Source: Chlorokybus atmophyticus (lineage: Eukaryota > Streptophyta > Chlorokybophyceae > Chlorokybales > Chlorokybaceae). Taken from it: DNA of 64,000 nt. The notes beneath the pieces were generated by a model. The model saw only the letters and a list, made by a program, of their open reading frames with translations, did not search any database and had not been told where the DNA came from. Shown piece after piece: positions 11,977 to 25,303 of this stretch (positions are counted from its first letter, which is position 1; every line of letters begins with the position of its first letter). A program made the position numbers and the translations under genes. The DNA is taken from contig RHPI01002699.1 of NCBI GenBank assembly GCA_009103225.1, positions 251,517-315,516 on the forward strand, written 5' to 3'.

Positions 11977-12446
11977 CTATTGAGCCATATTTCAGCTGTG
12001 CATGCATTATACATATAGATACATATATATATGTATACATGTATGCTGTAAGGAATGGTATCATTTTTGCTGCTCACACACTGATGTGCTCTATATATAA
12101 GAGCTCAGGCCAAGTCGTTTCTACTTTGGGGGGTGTATAAGTTTGTGAGTTTGAAGCATGCAAGCAAGTGCACACGACAAAACATATATTTGTATAAGGT
12201 AAATTAATCAATTGATCAATGCGCTTTCCGAGTTGAGCCCAAATTCAAAGTTGTTAGCATAATATTCTACATCATGAGGTGTATTCAACAAGTATACATC
12301 AAGTGCTGAAGCATTGAATGTAATTATCATCTTCGCGGTTGAATAACAGGCAACTTGCGGGATTCACATAATTATAAGTTAAAATATCACATACAATCCT
12401 ATACTACACGTGAGCAGCTCTTTCAACACATGAAATCCAACCTGGC

Positions 12447-12688
12447 AGGCAGTGGACAGATAACTTTTTTTGCAGCATGCACTTTCTTCAAGCAGCTTTC
12501 AATGGAAAAACGAGGGGAAACACGCGGGGCGGCCAAATAAGCAAGGTAATGGTACCATTAACAATTGAAATTGTGGTTTGCATATCATTCTTACTTTTCA
12601 CCTCGACGTTTGTCAAGCCCCACCCTTCACTTTTGCCCCATGGTTGGAACCTTAAGTGTCCTCAAACTGCCTTTTGTTCTTCATGTGA
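12447..12688 (+). repeat. Dispersed non-coding repeat, copy A
   Basis: One of three diverged copies in this window (others at 14455-14672 and, inverted, 30460-30710). Shared blocks in order: GTGGACA.ATAACTTT...GCAGCATGCA, GGGCGGCCAAATAAG, CAAGCCCCACCCTTCACTTT, and a right end at TTCATGTG. The copies stop resembling each other right after TTCATGTG, which marks one end. No ORF is shared. Confidence 0.75.
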
Positions 12689-14454
12689 AGAGTTGTCGCA
12701 CATATGAAACATTTACACAACATAGTTTACAATAGTCAAAGTCAATTAACAATAGGTCACGTTATTATCTTATGCATTTACATAATTTTAATATAATAAA
12801 AGCACAATATTATCGCATATGTTATAATTATGGGGTAATTGTAAGTACGAAACATAGCAAAAACGTTTATCTAGCTTGCATGTAGCATGCCGTCCAACCA
12901 TTAGGCCATGGCACCGAATGTCGATGCCATCATAGTATGCGGAACAAGCATGTCCTATGTAGCACATTGAATTTGAATATTGCCTTCTTATACCTAGCGT
13001 AGCGATCAGGCCCCACGTTTCAAACAAAGCATCACACAACAAGTTGTTGACTGATGCTTTGCAACTTGCTGGCGGTATGCGTGGGTGCGATTGCGACAAC
13101 ATATATGTGCATGTATATTAATAAAAAGGTTATTTGGTGCTCTTATTAATCGGCTTGCACAAGCACGCCAATAAGTATGTGGCACCTTTCTCAGTTGCAT
13201 CAATATCTCTCTCAATTTTGCGTGCCATAACTTTACACATGCACTTGTTCATCCCCTCAGCATAGATTTGCTCGCATGACTCTTTCTGATTTGTTGCTGC
13301 GCCATGAATTGATGCAATCATTTGCGACGCGTTGATGTCCATGCTGCAAGCCGCTTGGCACAGTCGAGATGATTGGGAGATCCTGTTATTTATGAATCCC
13401 ATTGTGTAGTCGACTAAGTCAACTTCGACTATAAGGAGAAATTATGATAGGATTTCCACACATTAGCGACAAGTTCAAGTTTGCTTCAGTATACCCTTAT
13501 TAAATAGTTACAAGCAATAGCAACAAGTGAAAACAGTAGTAGAAAAACTCTTTGATAAAATTCACAGGTTGCCACGTTTTCACGTGCACCGCCATGGCCT
13601 AACTCCAATGCCGTTGCTGCCTCAGGCTCCCATAACTGGGTTTTAAACCAAGTTACTTTGGCCATGCCAGCTACTTCATAAATAAACAACACAGCAACAA
13701 AGCATCAATCATTAAACGACACTGAAGTCAACAACCATCTGCAGCGCCTGCAGGCAGGCACAGACCTGCGGCCGGCCCCATGACCCGCTCTGGTTACTGG
13801 CCTGGCCCAAATTGGCCTAACTAACTACCTAGTCAGCAAGAAGAGGGTGAGGGGCGATCCGCAAAAACACGCAAAGTACAAAAACTGTCTGTCTATGTCT
13901 GCAAATGTATACATATAATATAGTGTTATTTACACACCACTCGAGTTAAGGTTGGATGCACCCAACCTAATGCATTGCTGCGGCCGCGGGCGCCATGTCC
14001 CGCTCTAAGTCGCCGGCCTGCTCTGGCTGGCTATTTGGCAAGGAAGGGAGGGTGCATGAGCTTTGGTGGCGACAGAATGAATAACAAAATCAAATCAAAT
14101 CAAACTTTAATTATCTCGCAATATACGTAGTGGAACCTTGACAACGCCCTAATTGCCTGCCGCCCTTTACTGTAAGCAATGGGGAGCAATATTTATTGAT
14201 GGCAGATCATGTCACAACGTACCTCAATAAACGATATGCGCCCCAATTGTTATCGCCACCGCTGCGGCATCGATTTGTCTTGACCTGCGGGTGTCTGGCC
14301 AGGCGCAAGGGGTGGGGCTCATGTATCTGATTGTATAAATAAAAGTAAGATGACACCATAACTTTGCCTCTCCTGCTGCTGCTCCTCCGCCGCCGCCGCA
14401 AGACCTCACACGAATCGGTAACACGTACACCAACTGTATGGATTGGCCATTGCA

Positions 14455-14672
14455 GCTGGTGCACATACAACTTTCTCTACAGTATACATTTTCAGCGCAG
14501 TGAAACCATGTACGGCGGCCAAATAAGTATGGCAGTGATTTCAATAAAAATGGAAATATTAATTATCCTGTTATTATATAACTTGTCACCTCGCCATGTT
14601 ACAAGCCCCAACTTTCACTTTTGCCGCAAATGAAACTCTATATGTTTTAAACTAGCTTTTAATCTTCATGTG
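14455..14672 (+). repeat. Dispersed non-coding repeat, copy B
   Basis: Second copy in the same orientation as copy A. It carries GGCGGCCAAATAAG, CAAGCCCCAACTTTCACTTT and the terminal CTTCATGTG. It is the most diverged in its left third. Confidence 0.7.
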
Positions 14673-15593
14673 CAACACGATGAATGCTATCAACCTCGCC
14701 GCCCTTTCCGCCGCGTTAGCTATGGCGAGCGTCTTGCATGTGTCTAAGTTAAAACGACTTCAATCGCAATGTTAAAGTTAAAAGGAGCCATTTTCCTCCT
14801 CGTTTAAGGTCGCCCCAAGCCTATCATTACCATCATTGGGCTCATAAGAATGTTGGTATTAATGTCCAGGTGTTGCTTGCCGCGCTTGTGTAAATGAATT
14901 AAGCTTTTTGTGAGAGAGGGCGTTTCTCCTCATAGTGCACTCGGCAGTGATGTTACCTGATAGACCAATGAAATGGGCATGACACTTGGCTAGCTTTGCC
15001 TTTGGCTGAAGTGCTTGAGTAAATACAACATGTAGGGCTTGCGTTGCGTGTTGCATACTTCAAGCATAGTAAAGGGTCTTTCAGAACGAAAGATGCAAAT
15101 TGAATTGTAAGTAGCATGCATCTGCACAGACGCTTCACGCAAACTTTGTGCATAACTTTGTACTGCGAATGGCATTTGCGCATGCTTGCAGAGTGTGGTT
15201 ACTGTAAATGAGTGACACTTATCAATATGTTAAGCGTCTTTCAGGGTGCCAGTTGCACTCTCTTGGTGCATTCAACAATCTCTACTGCAAGTTGGTTTAT
15301 ACCCTGTTCACGTCTAGGCCTATGGGGTTGCCACAAGGAACGAATCCGTAAGCCTTTTAACCCATGACTGGCACAGACCACCAGAATTGTCGCTTGCACG
15401 CCCACATTTCTGGTGGGTGGTGGAGAGGCGTTGCAGAGAATTCAAAAGATTCCCTCCACTGCGCCAGTGACGTCTCTCATGATGAAAATTGGCAATGCGC
15501 AATTTAAAACAAGGCACGGCACGGCTTTAAACAGACAGAGAGGCAGCGCCACAGGAATCCGTGACGGGAGTGGAGCAGGAGCACAAGGCGCCG

Positions 15594-15657
15594 GCGGCGG
15601 CGGAGCAGGAGCAGGAGCAGGAGGAGGAGGAGGAGGAGGAGGAGGAGGAGGGGCAGG
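15594..15657 (+). repeat. GGC/GGA purine-rich tract in the 5' leader
   Basis: A CGGCGG run passes into GGAGCA and then about nine GGA triplets, 40-100 bases upstream of the ABC transporter start codon. It is read as 5' leader rather than coding. It is a candidate for mRNA structure or slippage. Confidence 0.6.
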
Positions 15658-15693
15658 GTTGCTGTTCACAGAGACGGGCCTGCGGACGACACG

Positions 15694-18600
15694 ATGAACG
15701 GCGGCGGCAGCAATCAAGCTGCCGCCGCCCCTGCCTCCGGCTTGCCGCAAGTAACTGAGCAGTGTGCATGAATGTGCTGCGTAATACTGCATGCTGGAAG
15801 GCCAGGCCGCTTAACCAGGCCAGGTCATACGGGTGGAAAGTTCTTACTGTGCCACGTGTACAGATGGCTCGTGACCCCGCCGACACCGCGGCGGCCGTCG
15901 CCGACGCCCATCACTTCAGTGAGGGGCTGCGTGCCCTCCATGAAGGCCGCACCATCTCCACCCGCTCTGCCAGCCTCCGCCGCCGGTACACACGCACACA
16001 TAAACCCTAACTGCCCAGACTCACCAGTATTATATCCATCCATCCAGCCACCCACGCACATATACACATACATGCACCTCACCTTCATCCAACCATACCC
16101 ATGGCCGTGCCCCTGTCCAGGTCGAGCTCAACGGCCTCATCTTTTGGAGAGGGAGGGTTGGAGCTGCGTCCCTTCAGCACCTTGCCTACCATTGCCAGCG
16201 AGCGCGCCGCTGCCCTTGCTGTTGCCAATGTGCAGCTAAAGCAGGAGGGTGTCATCAATGGCAATGTCAGTGGTGGTAGCGCCTGGCAGGTGAGCAAGAA
16301 CCTGAGCAATGCCGGCTTGCTGCATATCACATTGTTGTTGCAAGCATGCAATCTGCATTGTTATTATGGTTGTATGTGGTGTAGCACATGTGTGCTTCAT
16401 CGCAATTCACTATATGACTATGAACCAATGCAACATATGATGTGCAAGCTGTTGGGTGCCAGCATGCCAGTTGCACACAATGTGGACTCACTGCACTGCA
16501 GCATGCAACAGTTGGGTGCACAATATGAGTTTCGTTCTTGGTGCCAGAATGCCAGTAAGACACAATGTGGTCACTGCACTGCCATGCAGCAATGCCTATC
16601 CATGGCAGGGCATTGTGCATGGAGCTGCCTGGTGCCTCAACTGACGCAATGCGATTGTCTTCTGACATGCATGTTGTGTGACGCAACGTGCATGTCATTA
16701 GTCACCAACCTCTGTGACACCATATGCACGTCAACAGTTGGAGAAGCCCGCAGAGCTGCAAAGCTCGCTGGAAGTGTACGGCGAAGAAGTGGATAGCGAC
16801 ATCCTGGCCAATATTGTCCAACGCTACTACGCTTTGCTTCTTGAGCTTCAGCGGTGCAAATTGAGATTCTCTGCCTATGCCACAATGACCGTTGCATGCA
16901 CACAACATCAAACTCAACGTTAACATTGCTGGCCAGGTACCGCGAAGCACAGGAGTTGGCGAGTACTTTGGAGCAAGCCAGGCATGGTGCGAAGGACGGG
17001 AAGGATTACAAGGAGGAGCTTACGGGCATCGAAACGCTGCTGAAGGATGGATTGATGGCCTTCCTGTCGAGAATAGCTGCAGCCATACCACCAAGGCCCA
17101 CGCAGGTGGTGCGCTTCAAAGGTGTGACTTATACGGGCAGCGTGGCTGTGGCAGGATCCCTTGGGTACGAAACTGTGGGCAGTCGGTTGGGAAAATGCCT
17201 CCTGCCTTGCGGTGAGTGCACAGAGTGGTTGCATCAGTGCCTTAGATTTGCTATAGTATGGTTGTGTGTTGTTGGTGTAGTGTGCATGCATGAACACATT
17301 GCCACACGCGCATACGACCGGACACAGGCACGCAGGCTTGCTTGCAGGCATGGGTCGGGTCTGTGCCGTGCCGCATGCATGTGTTCCTTGAAGTAAAGTG
17401 TTCTGACAACTCAGTTGTTTACTTCCAATGGATGGCAGTTGCAGCTGCCAAAGCACGCTCCACAAGTGTCTCTTATCCCATCCTCAATGATGCCTCTGGT
17501 TACCTCATGCCCGGCACTCTCACCATTGTCCTTGGTCCTCCTGGGTGTGGAAAGACATCCGTTCATAAGGTGCGTGTCTTGATAATGAGGAATATGTGTG
17601 TGTCACCATTGGTGTATGATTGCTTGCTGGCTCAGATGGTATAATGTGAGAAATCATACGTTCAAGCAAGGACACTCTGTTAATCTGCGATATCAGCACT
17701 CGCTTTCATTTCAAGGAAACTGACTGATTGCATGTGCAGACAACTGACTTATTTGATTGCGCGTCGAGCAAGAATGTTCACGTCACATCTGGCATGCATG
17801 CAGGCGTTGGCGGGGAGGTTGGCATCAATGAAGTCAGTGAAGTTGACGGGAGAGGTGAAGTACAATGATCAGGACATACGCGGGATAGTGGCGAGGAGGC
17901 TGGCGGCGTACATACAGCAAACGGACGCGCACATACCCGTGCTGACGGTGAGAGAGACGTGCACCTTTGCACGTGACTGCACCATTGCGGGGGCGAGCCG
18001 CAAGATGGAGAAGGACAAGAACGTCACACCAGAGCTAGCGGCCCTGCTCGGCCCCGTGTACGAAGAGGGCGGGGACCCGCGCGTGGACATTGTGCTGAAG
18101 CTCATGGGCCTGGATGTGTGCGCAGACACGATTGTTGGCAACCAACTCCTGCGTGGCGTGTCCGGCGGGGAGAGGCATCGTGTGACAACGGCGGAGATGA
18201 TGTGCGGCATATACTCGGTGTACTGCTTCGACGAGATATCGACGGGGCTGGACTCCTCCGCAACGTACGACATCACCTTCATGATCAAGACCATCGCACG
18301 TCTCATGCGCACGACCAACATCTTCTCTCTCCTCCAGCCACCTCCCGAGGTCTTTGACCTCTTCGACCGCATCATCCAGCTCGATCATGGCGAGATCGTG
18401 TACCAGGGCCCCAAAGATGACGTGCTCGCGTACTACCACGACCTCGGCTACACCAAACCGCCTCATGTGGACGTGGCGGATTTCTTGCAGGAGGTGACCA
18501 CATCATCAGGACAAGAGTTCCTCCGCCGTGGCGCCGTCCCACTTGACCATGACGGCTTCGTTGCCGCCTATAAGGCCAGCAAGCACTATCAGGACGTCAT

Positions 18601-21600
18601 GCGGGTGGTGGAAGGGAATGGTGATGGCGCTTCGGTCCCAAATGAAGTGTGGGTGAGAGGCTCTGAGGACCCCACTCGCCCATTGGGTTGCAGTTTTGTG
18701 GACACGCCTGCCGGACCTGCCCTCGCACACGTCCACCCTGACAGCCCCCTTGCCGACCACGACAACCAGCACAACACTGACTTGGCTCGTGTTGGCGACA
18801 TTGTACGCGCCGTTAGCGGTAAGGACAGCATGTTGTAACCAAAAGTAGTAACTGCGTCAATCAACACTGGCTGCATGCAGGGCCGGCTGACCCTACTGCA
18901 GCGGGCATCCCGCCACCGCTAACGTACCTCACGCCAGACATTACAGCTGCGAAGCTGGAACGCTATGTCCAAGCCGCCGCCCAACCGGTAAGACAACAAC
19001 CGCTTGGTCTACGCACTGTTGCATGTTGATCATCGTGTGCAATTACAATTGTTGGTGCAAGGTGTTACTTTTTAGCTTTGGTACGCTCTGGTATCAAGTC
19101 TACTCAGTATTGTATCCGAGCTGTGGCTCACAGCAGAGCACACCAGGGATGCATGCACGTGTCCCAGCACCCACTCTTGAGCTGTTGTCAATGTAGGTGA
19201 GGTTACAGTTGGAGAGGCCGTTTGAGGAGGTGTCAGGGTACAAGAAGGAGCAGTTTGAGGTGGAGTTTGTGCAGGCGCCATGGCCGAGCACGAAGACGCT
19301 GTTCAGGAGACAGTTTGCGGTGGCGTGGCGCAACATAGCGTTTACGCTGGCCCGCCTCGCGCAGGTCCTCATCCTTGGCATTGTCACGGGGACCCTCTTC
19401 TGGAGGATCAGTGATGATAGTCAGCAGGGCAACATGCGTCTTAAGACCTCCGTTGTCTTCATGGGCGTCCTCACCCTCAGCGTGGGCGCTATTGCACAGA
19501 TTCCAACACAAATCGACGAACGCAGCGTCTTTTACAAACACTTCAATGCGCGCTTCTTCCGCCCCTCGTCATTCGTCCTCGCCAATGCCATCACGGGCAT
19601 CCCCTTTTCCACCATGGAGGTGAGAGAAACACCGCCACATTGCTTGTCGCACACATGCATAGACACAGACACAAATTCACGCACGCACGTATGGATACAC
19701 GTTGTTATGTGCATTTGTGCACGCATGTGTGCGCACAAGTATGCATACAAGCGTACCTAACATGTGTGTGATGGGGTGGATCCAGGTGTTTGTATATGGT
19801 CCCATTGTGTACTTCATGTCTGGACTGTCGCTGAGCCCCCGCGGCGCGCCCTTCTTTATCTACATGCTCATCCTGGCGCTCGCGGCGTTGTTCGGCTCAG
19901 CTCTCGTGCGGCTCTTGACTTCTGTGGCGCCCACAAGGGATGCTGCAGCCTCGTTTGCAGGACTGCTGATTGTGTTCTTTACAATATTCGCCGGCTTCCT
20001 GATCACCAAGGTCAGTGGAGATGCAATGGTTGTTGATATGCCACTTGAATGTTTCAACAGGTCCAAGGGCTTGCGTTCCAATTGTATGCCAACATGCATT
20101 ATGTTCATATCAGAGCGCGTCGTATGCGCTTAGTGTAAGTGCAATTTACAGTGTGCAAGTGGTTGCACTTGTATGCAGTAGTATCATGATATGCATATGC
20201 ATACCACAAACAGGGCACAATCCCAAGCTGGTGGATATGGATGTACTGGGCCAGTCCCATGCAATGGACGTACACAGGGCTCGTTCTGAACGAGTTCATG
20301 TCTCCCAAATATGACACCCCCTGCGATCAGCTCTCACCCCTACCCAACTACTGCGTCGGCCGCGGCTCCATGCGATTCGGCTCGGCCTTCCTTGAACTCT
20401 ACCAACTTCCCGCCACAAAGGTGTTAATAGTACCAACACACTTGCCACGCGTCTACACATGTCACATGCTTGTACTAAGTGGACTGCCTTTCCTCACAAC
20501 AGTTTCGTATCTGGACTGCCGTGATTGCGTTGCTAGCGTACTACGCGATCTTCACGTGCCTCACCTTCGTGACGATGGGCAAGACATCTCTGGACAACTC
20601 CTCGGCGCCATCCATCGCGAACAAAGAGGAGAAGCAGCAGCAGCTGCAGCAGCTCGCGAGCAAGGAGACGCGCTCAAAGACGTCTCAACAAGCAACGATG
20701 TCAACAGGAACACAACTAGCAACCTTGCAGGTACATTCTCATCAAGCTGCTCACATGCGCAAATTATGCATAGATCAGTATGAGTCTACCTGTCAATCTG
20801 AGTCACTGAGCAATGACAGCTTGGTTTAGTAACTCACTGACTGGTACACTTGTATGATGCAATGCAATGACAGGATGCCGAGGAAGGTGTCGCTGTGTCA
20901 GCGGTGCCGGCAAAAAGGGTTGGGAAGGGGAGTGGCCTTGACTTCACCCCAGCAACACTATCGTTTCATGACCTCTCATATGAGGTGCAGCTCCCCGGAG
21001 GAAGCGAGTGGAAGACGCTCCTGCATGGCATATCAGGGTACGTTGTGGCCTGTTGAAGTATGGTTGCATTGTGTTGGATGTCAACTGAGTGTGTTGATTT
21101 CCTTACAGTCTTGCAAAGCCGGGGACGATGACTGCACTGATGGGCAGCAGCGGTGCCGGCAAGACCACATTGTTGGACGTGTTGTTCGGCCGCAAGACAG
21201 GAGGCCGTATCTCTGGAGAAGTTCTTGTCAACGGGTATGTTAATGTAATTAATGCCTGTCTGTGTGCGTGTACACGCTTGCATACGGGCATGTGTGCATG
21301 CGCGTGGTTGTGTCTGCACGTGTGTGCTTATGTGTACATGTGCAAGCGTGTCAAACCTCTCATATTGCAGATATCCCAAGGAGCAGCAGTCATTTGGGAG
21401 GATATCTGGCTACTGCGAACAAAATGACATCCATGCGCCGTTTGCGACCGTGCGCGAGGCTCTTCAATTCAGTGCTGATCTCCGGCTGGACAGAAAGTTT
21501 ACCGCAGCCCAGCGTGCTGCCTTTGTTGTCGAAGTCATGGACCTGCTTGACCTCGCTGCCCTGGCCGATGCGCTCATAGGGGAGTCCGCAGAGAACGGCC

Positions 21601-24453
21601 TGTCTGTTGAACAGGTGCACGTCGTGGTCAAACAGAAACGTGCACGAACATATGCGCACGCACGTATGCATGTAACCATGCGTGCTAAGTGAAGCAATAC
21701 AGACTGGTCCCAGTCTTGCATTGGTTATCGCAGCGAGCGTTGGTGGACAACGCTCGCAGTGGCAGTACCCTGCTGCTGCGTTGATAGCAGTTGTTCATGA
21801 TAGAACACTTGTCTGTGATGCCACCATGTGATGGGCCAGATCAACCGCCACATCAGTGCCACCACCACCAACAACACCAACAACAACATTCGTGGTTGAT
21901 TGTGCACAGAGGAAGAGGCTGACCATTGGTGTGGAGCTTGTGGCGAACCCGAGCATTCTCTTCCTGGACGAGCCGACATCAGGACTGGACTCCCGCGCTG
22001 CGCAGCGCGTGATGCGGGGCATCCAGAACATTGCCGCAACGGGCCGCAGCGTGATCTGCACCATCCACCAGCCGTCCCACCGCCTCTTCCGTGTCTTCGA
22101 CAACCTCCTGCTCCTGCGCCGCGGAGGCGAGACCGTGTTCTTTGGGCCTCTCGGGCACGAATGCAAGAACCTACTCGACTACTTTGCGGCCATCCCTGGC
22201 ACCAAGGCCTGCGGCCCCGATCAAGTATGCGCGCATGCATGTATATACGCACGCACGCATGCAACACTTGCAGCAACAGCAATGGCATGCGCGCGCTAGC
22301 ACACACACAACACATGTACATGAACCCAACAGTGACAAATTCGGCGACGTGATACGACAAAACTCATGTCAACATCGTTTGTCTTGTCCTCCAGAACCCT
22401 GCATCATACATGCTGGAGGTGATTGGGGCGGGCATTGGTCACAAGAGCGCCCGTGATTACGCCCTGGATTACCGCAAGAGCGCCCTTGCGCGCCGCAACG
22501 AACAGGACCTGGAGCATGCCAGGGTCCCAACTGTCAGAGTATGTGATATGCGTTGCTGCACAATCGCCATTCATGTATTGATGTTCATCGCTGTGCCACA
22601 AGTCCTTGTATCGAAGTACTAAACACCTGTGGCAGGTTGGTGAGGGTCTGGAGAAGCAGAAGTATGTTGCGCCCTTGACACGTCAGGTAAGGTCTTGATT
22701 GGACAGTTATGATGCTGTCTGAGTGCAGTTGCAATGTATATATATATATCGACAGGCTCATGAGCCAATGCACGCATGTTGGAACTCACACCTCACATGC
22801 ATGCAAGTAGTGTGTAAGCACGCGTGTGTACGCCCACGTTGGCCATGTTGGTGATCAACATGGCCGACTTGTGCGTCTACACAAGCTGAAGTTGTCGTGT
22901 CATGACAGTTTCAAGTGGTGGTACTGAGAGCACTGAGAACGTATTGGCGCAACGTGAGCTACTCTTTCGGTCGGATAGCATTCGCGATTGTGCTCTCTCT
23001 GCTCCTCGGCACGGCGTTTTTCCAGCTGAACCAAACGACATTTCGCGAGGTCACGTCCCGCAGCGGTCTCATTTTCATCGCGTCGGTGTTTTACGCCATT
23101 GTGAACGCCAACAACATCATCCCGCAGCTCAACTACGAACGCGCGGTGTTCTACCGCGAGCGCTCCACGCGCATGTACTCGGAGGCCGTGTACAATGTGT
23201 CGTGGTCTTGTGCGGAGCTGCCCTACCTCGTTGTGTCCACGCTCGTGTTCGTGTCCATATGCTTCTCGCTTGGTGGCGTTGCCACGGGAGACGCACGCAC
23301 GTTTTTCCTATTCTGGCTGCTATTTTTCCTCTTCTGCTCCATGACAGGTGACACACTCACACCCACACTTTCATACCCACACGCACGCACGCACGCACAC
23401 TCAGCTTGTCACTCACAAGCCGCAACGTTTTTGGTAATCCCACAACAAGTTGAACAATCCCTCAACAAGTTGAACAATGTTATCTGCTGTCACAGACAAC
23501 TTCACAGTTTTGTAGCTAGCGCCCTACCCATTAACAGTTATTTGGTGTGAGTTCTTACTTGTGTGTCGGCCGTTCGCAGCCAACTTGTGATGCCAGTAGC
23601 AATGGTTGTTGTGTTGCTTGTAATGTGCTTGCATGAGTGTGCAGTTGCTGAATGCCAACTTCTGTCGACACGCAGCGTGAACACCTATCCCCCCAACACT
23701 CAGTCCCCAACACTTGTGTGTCACCTTTGCAGTGTCTCTCGGCCTGATGCTTGCGATTCTCACTCCCAACGCAATGACCGCGGCGGTGCTCGTGCCCGTC
23801 GTCGTGAACGTGTGGAACCTCACGTCGGGCTTCCTCATCCCCAAGGCAAACTTCCCCAACTTCTACCTCTTCATCTACTGGATCAACCCGTCGCAGTACA
23901 CATTCAACGGGCTCACGTCGCTGGCTTTCCGATGCGAGCGCGACGGATGCGACACCGATATCAACTCCGCGTGCTATTCGGATCCATCGGCGTGCCCGGA
24001 TTGTACCTGCCCGCGCATAAGCGACCTCGGGAACGTACTCACGTGGCCGTATGTGCGACAGGTACGATGTTGGTGTGATGCTGTGTTTGTGTTAGTGACA
24101 GCAATCTCCTTGGTGTTTGTTGCTATTGTTATTGTCGTTGTGGTTGTCGTGGCGGTGGTCATACCTGTCTGTAATATGTGGTGGTTGTTCTTGTTGTTGT
24201 GGTGTGGTGTTGTTGTGCTGGTTCTGTATGTTGTTGTTGAAGAGTGTGTCCGCTCAGAATGCATTGTTGTTGTGTTGGCTTTGTGTGTTGTGCCAAAGTT
24301 TGCCTCAGATTGCTCATTGCGGGTGTAATGCAGTCCCAATCGCTGGACTACGGGAGGCTTGGCTGGGACATCGGCTTCATATGCCTCATGATTGTGCTTT
24401 TCCGCTCTATGGCCTTCATCGGTCTCAAGTTCTTGCGCTATGACAAGCGGTGA
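15694..24453 (+). CDS. Full-size ABCG (PDR-type) transporter with PDZ-like insert
   Basis: ATP-driven membrane exporter in NBD1-TMD1-NBD2-TMD2 order, substrate unknown. Twenty-one exons keep phase from ATG 15694 to TGA 24451-24453, 1668 aa; the largest is 17804-18818. NBD1 has Walker [10 protein letters not shown], signature VSGGERHR and Walker [17 protein letters not shown]2 has Walker [10 protein letters not shown], the PDR-style [15 protein letters not shown] and Walker [12 protein letters not shown]. Each half ends in a hydrophobic domain with family landmarks such as [18 protein letters not shown] and [20 protein letters not shown]. Between NBD1 and TMD1, at 18640-18987, sits a PDZ-like stretch. 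TGTAAC occurs about 20 bases after the stop and may be a polyadenylation signal. The start was chosen because upstream sequence is GGA-repeat leader and the first exon ends at a good GTAACT donor. Confidence 0.92.
16451..16620 (+). repeat. Diverged tandem repeat in an ABC-transporter intron
   Basis: Two copies of a block including TGGTGCCAGAATGCCAGT and ACACAATGTGG...CACTGCACTGC start near 16451 and 16538, a period of about 88 bases. They lie within the intron between exons 16121-16289 and 16738-16853. Confidence 0.55.
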
Positions 24454-25303
24454 AGACAGTGGGGGCACTACAGGTTGTAACTGTATCGGACAGGCTTAAT
24501 GCTTGCGCACATGCACAGAAAACTTTCCTTACAATATGATGTGCTGTAGCTTTGTTATTGGAACTTATGCCGTTGTATATACACCTCGACATAAAGCGTT
24601 TGCTGTGGAATGGTGTGTGGTTCAGAATGTACAGGTTTAGATCAATCACAAACGAGGTGTGCACAAACTGCCACCCATCGTGCGACATGACATGACTGTA
24701 ATTGCCCACTTTTTGCAATGGTTGCGGCGTGTGTGGTTTTGGTTTGGAGTTCTGAACCTGTGGTTCAGAACTCCCAGGTTTCAAGTACAACAGAGGCAGA
24801 GACTACTGACCATTTGTGCGTGCATGACAACTGTCACTGATTGCCAACCTGAGACAGCTGCTCACTGGCGCTGTATTGCTCGACACGCTGCAATGTTAGC
24901 TTCCATTTTGCCACAACACAACTATCTATACCTTGTGAGCAGATAAGCATTCATACACTGGTGTGCAGTAGGCAAAGCACCAGTTTAACCGGAAGTGTGC
25001 TGATGCAACGCAATACAAGCAGCACAGGCTGGCGCAAGCGAGGAGGATGGAGACTGCGACGACTTTACACGTGTGGAAGACGGCTTACCCACCGACTGTT
25101 CAGCCACAAGTTCCTGTACACTGCACGTGAGCTAACCACGTTTATTCCATTACCGGCCTTGATATTGATAAACACGACATCCACGAACTATGATCACGTT
25201 AGTAGCTATTGTACTTAATGTACATACCAATCCACACATTACATACAACACACCTAAAACGAGAGTCACACACCGACATGTAACTCCAACCTAGTACCCT
25301 CCC
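24454..25303. other. Convergent intergenic spacer
   Basis: Between the ABC transporter stop and the stop of the minus-strand aspartic-protease-like gene. It holds a perfect hairpin at 24746. I see no gene. Confidence 0.55.
24746..24774. repeat. Perfect 13-bp hairpin with 3-base loop
   Basis: GGAGTTCTGAACC (24746-24758), loop TGT, then GGTTCAGAACTCC (24762-24774). It lies about 290 bp past the ABC transporter stop, so it may be in or near the 3' end of that transcript. Confidence 0.9.

Larger units (their letters stand above)
11047..15693. other. Gene-poor block, partly AT-rich
   Basis: Lies between two divergent genes, so both promoters should be here. From about 12.0 to 15.3 kb it is AT-rich compared with the coding regions. 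It holds two copies of a dispersed repeat, a perfect hairpin at 11941, a short (AAATC)n run near 14090 and a TATATA palindrome near 12015. A 90-codon minus ORF at 13130-13402 has no recognisable domain. I see no convincing gene. Confidence 0.55.

Noticed and set aside
13130-13402. 90-codon minus ORF as a small gene
   Set aside because: It starts with ATG and has an even composition, but no recognisable motif, no neighbouring exons and AT-rich surroundings. Not enough to call it a gene.
15413-15697. Plus-strand Gly-rich ORF as the start of the ABC transporter
   Set aside because: Its stop precedes the good ATG at 15694, and its Gly-rich part is a translation of the GGA repeat.
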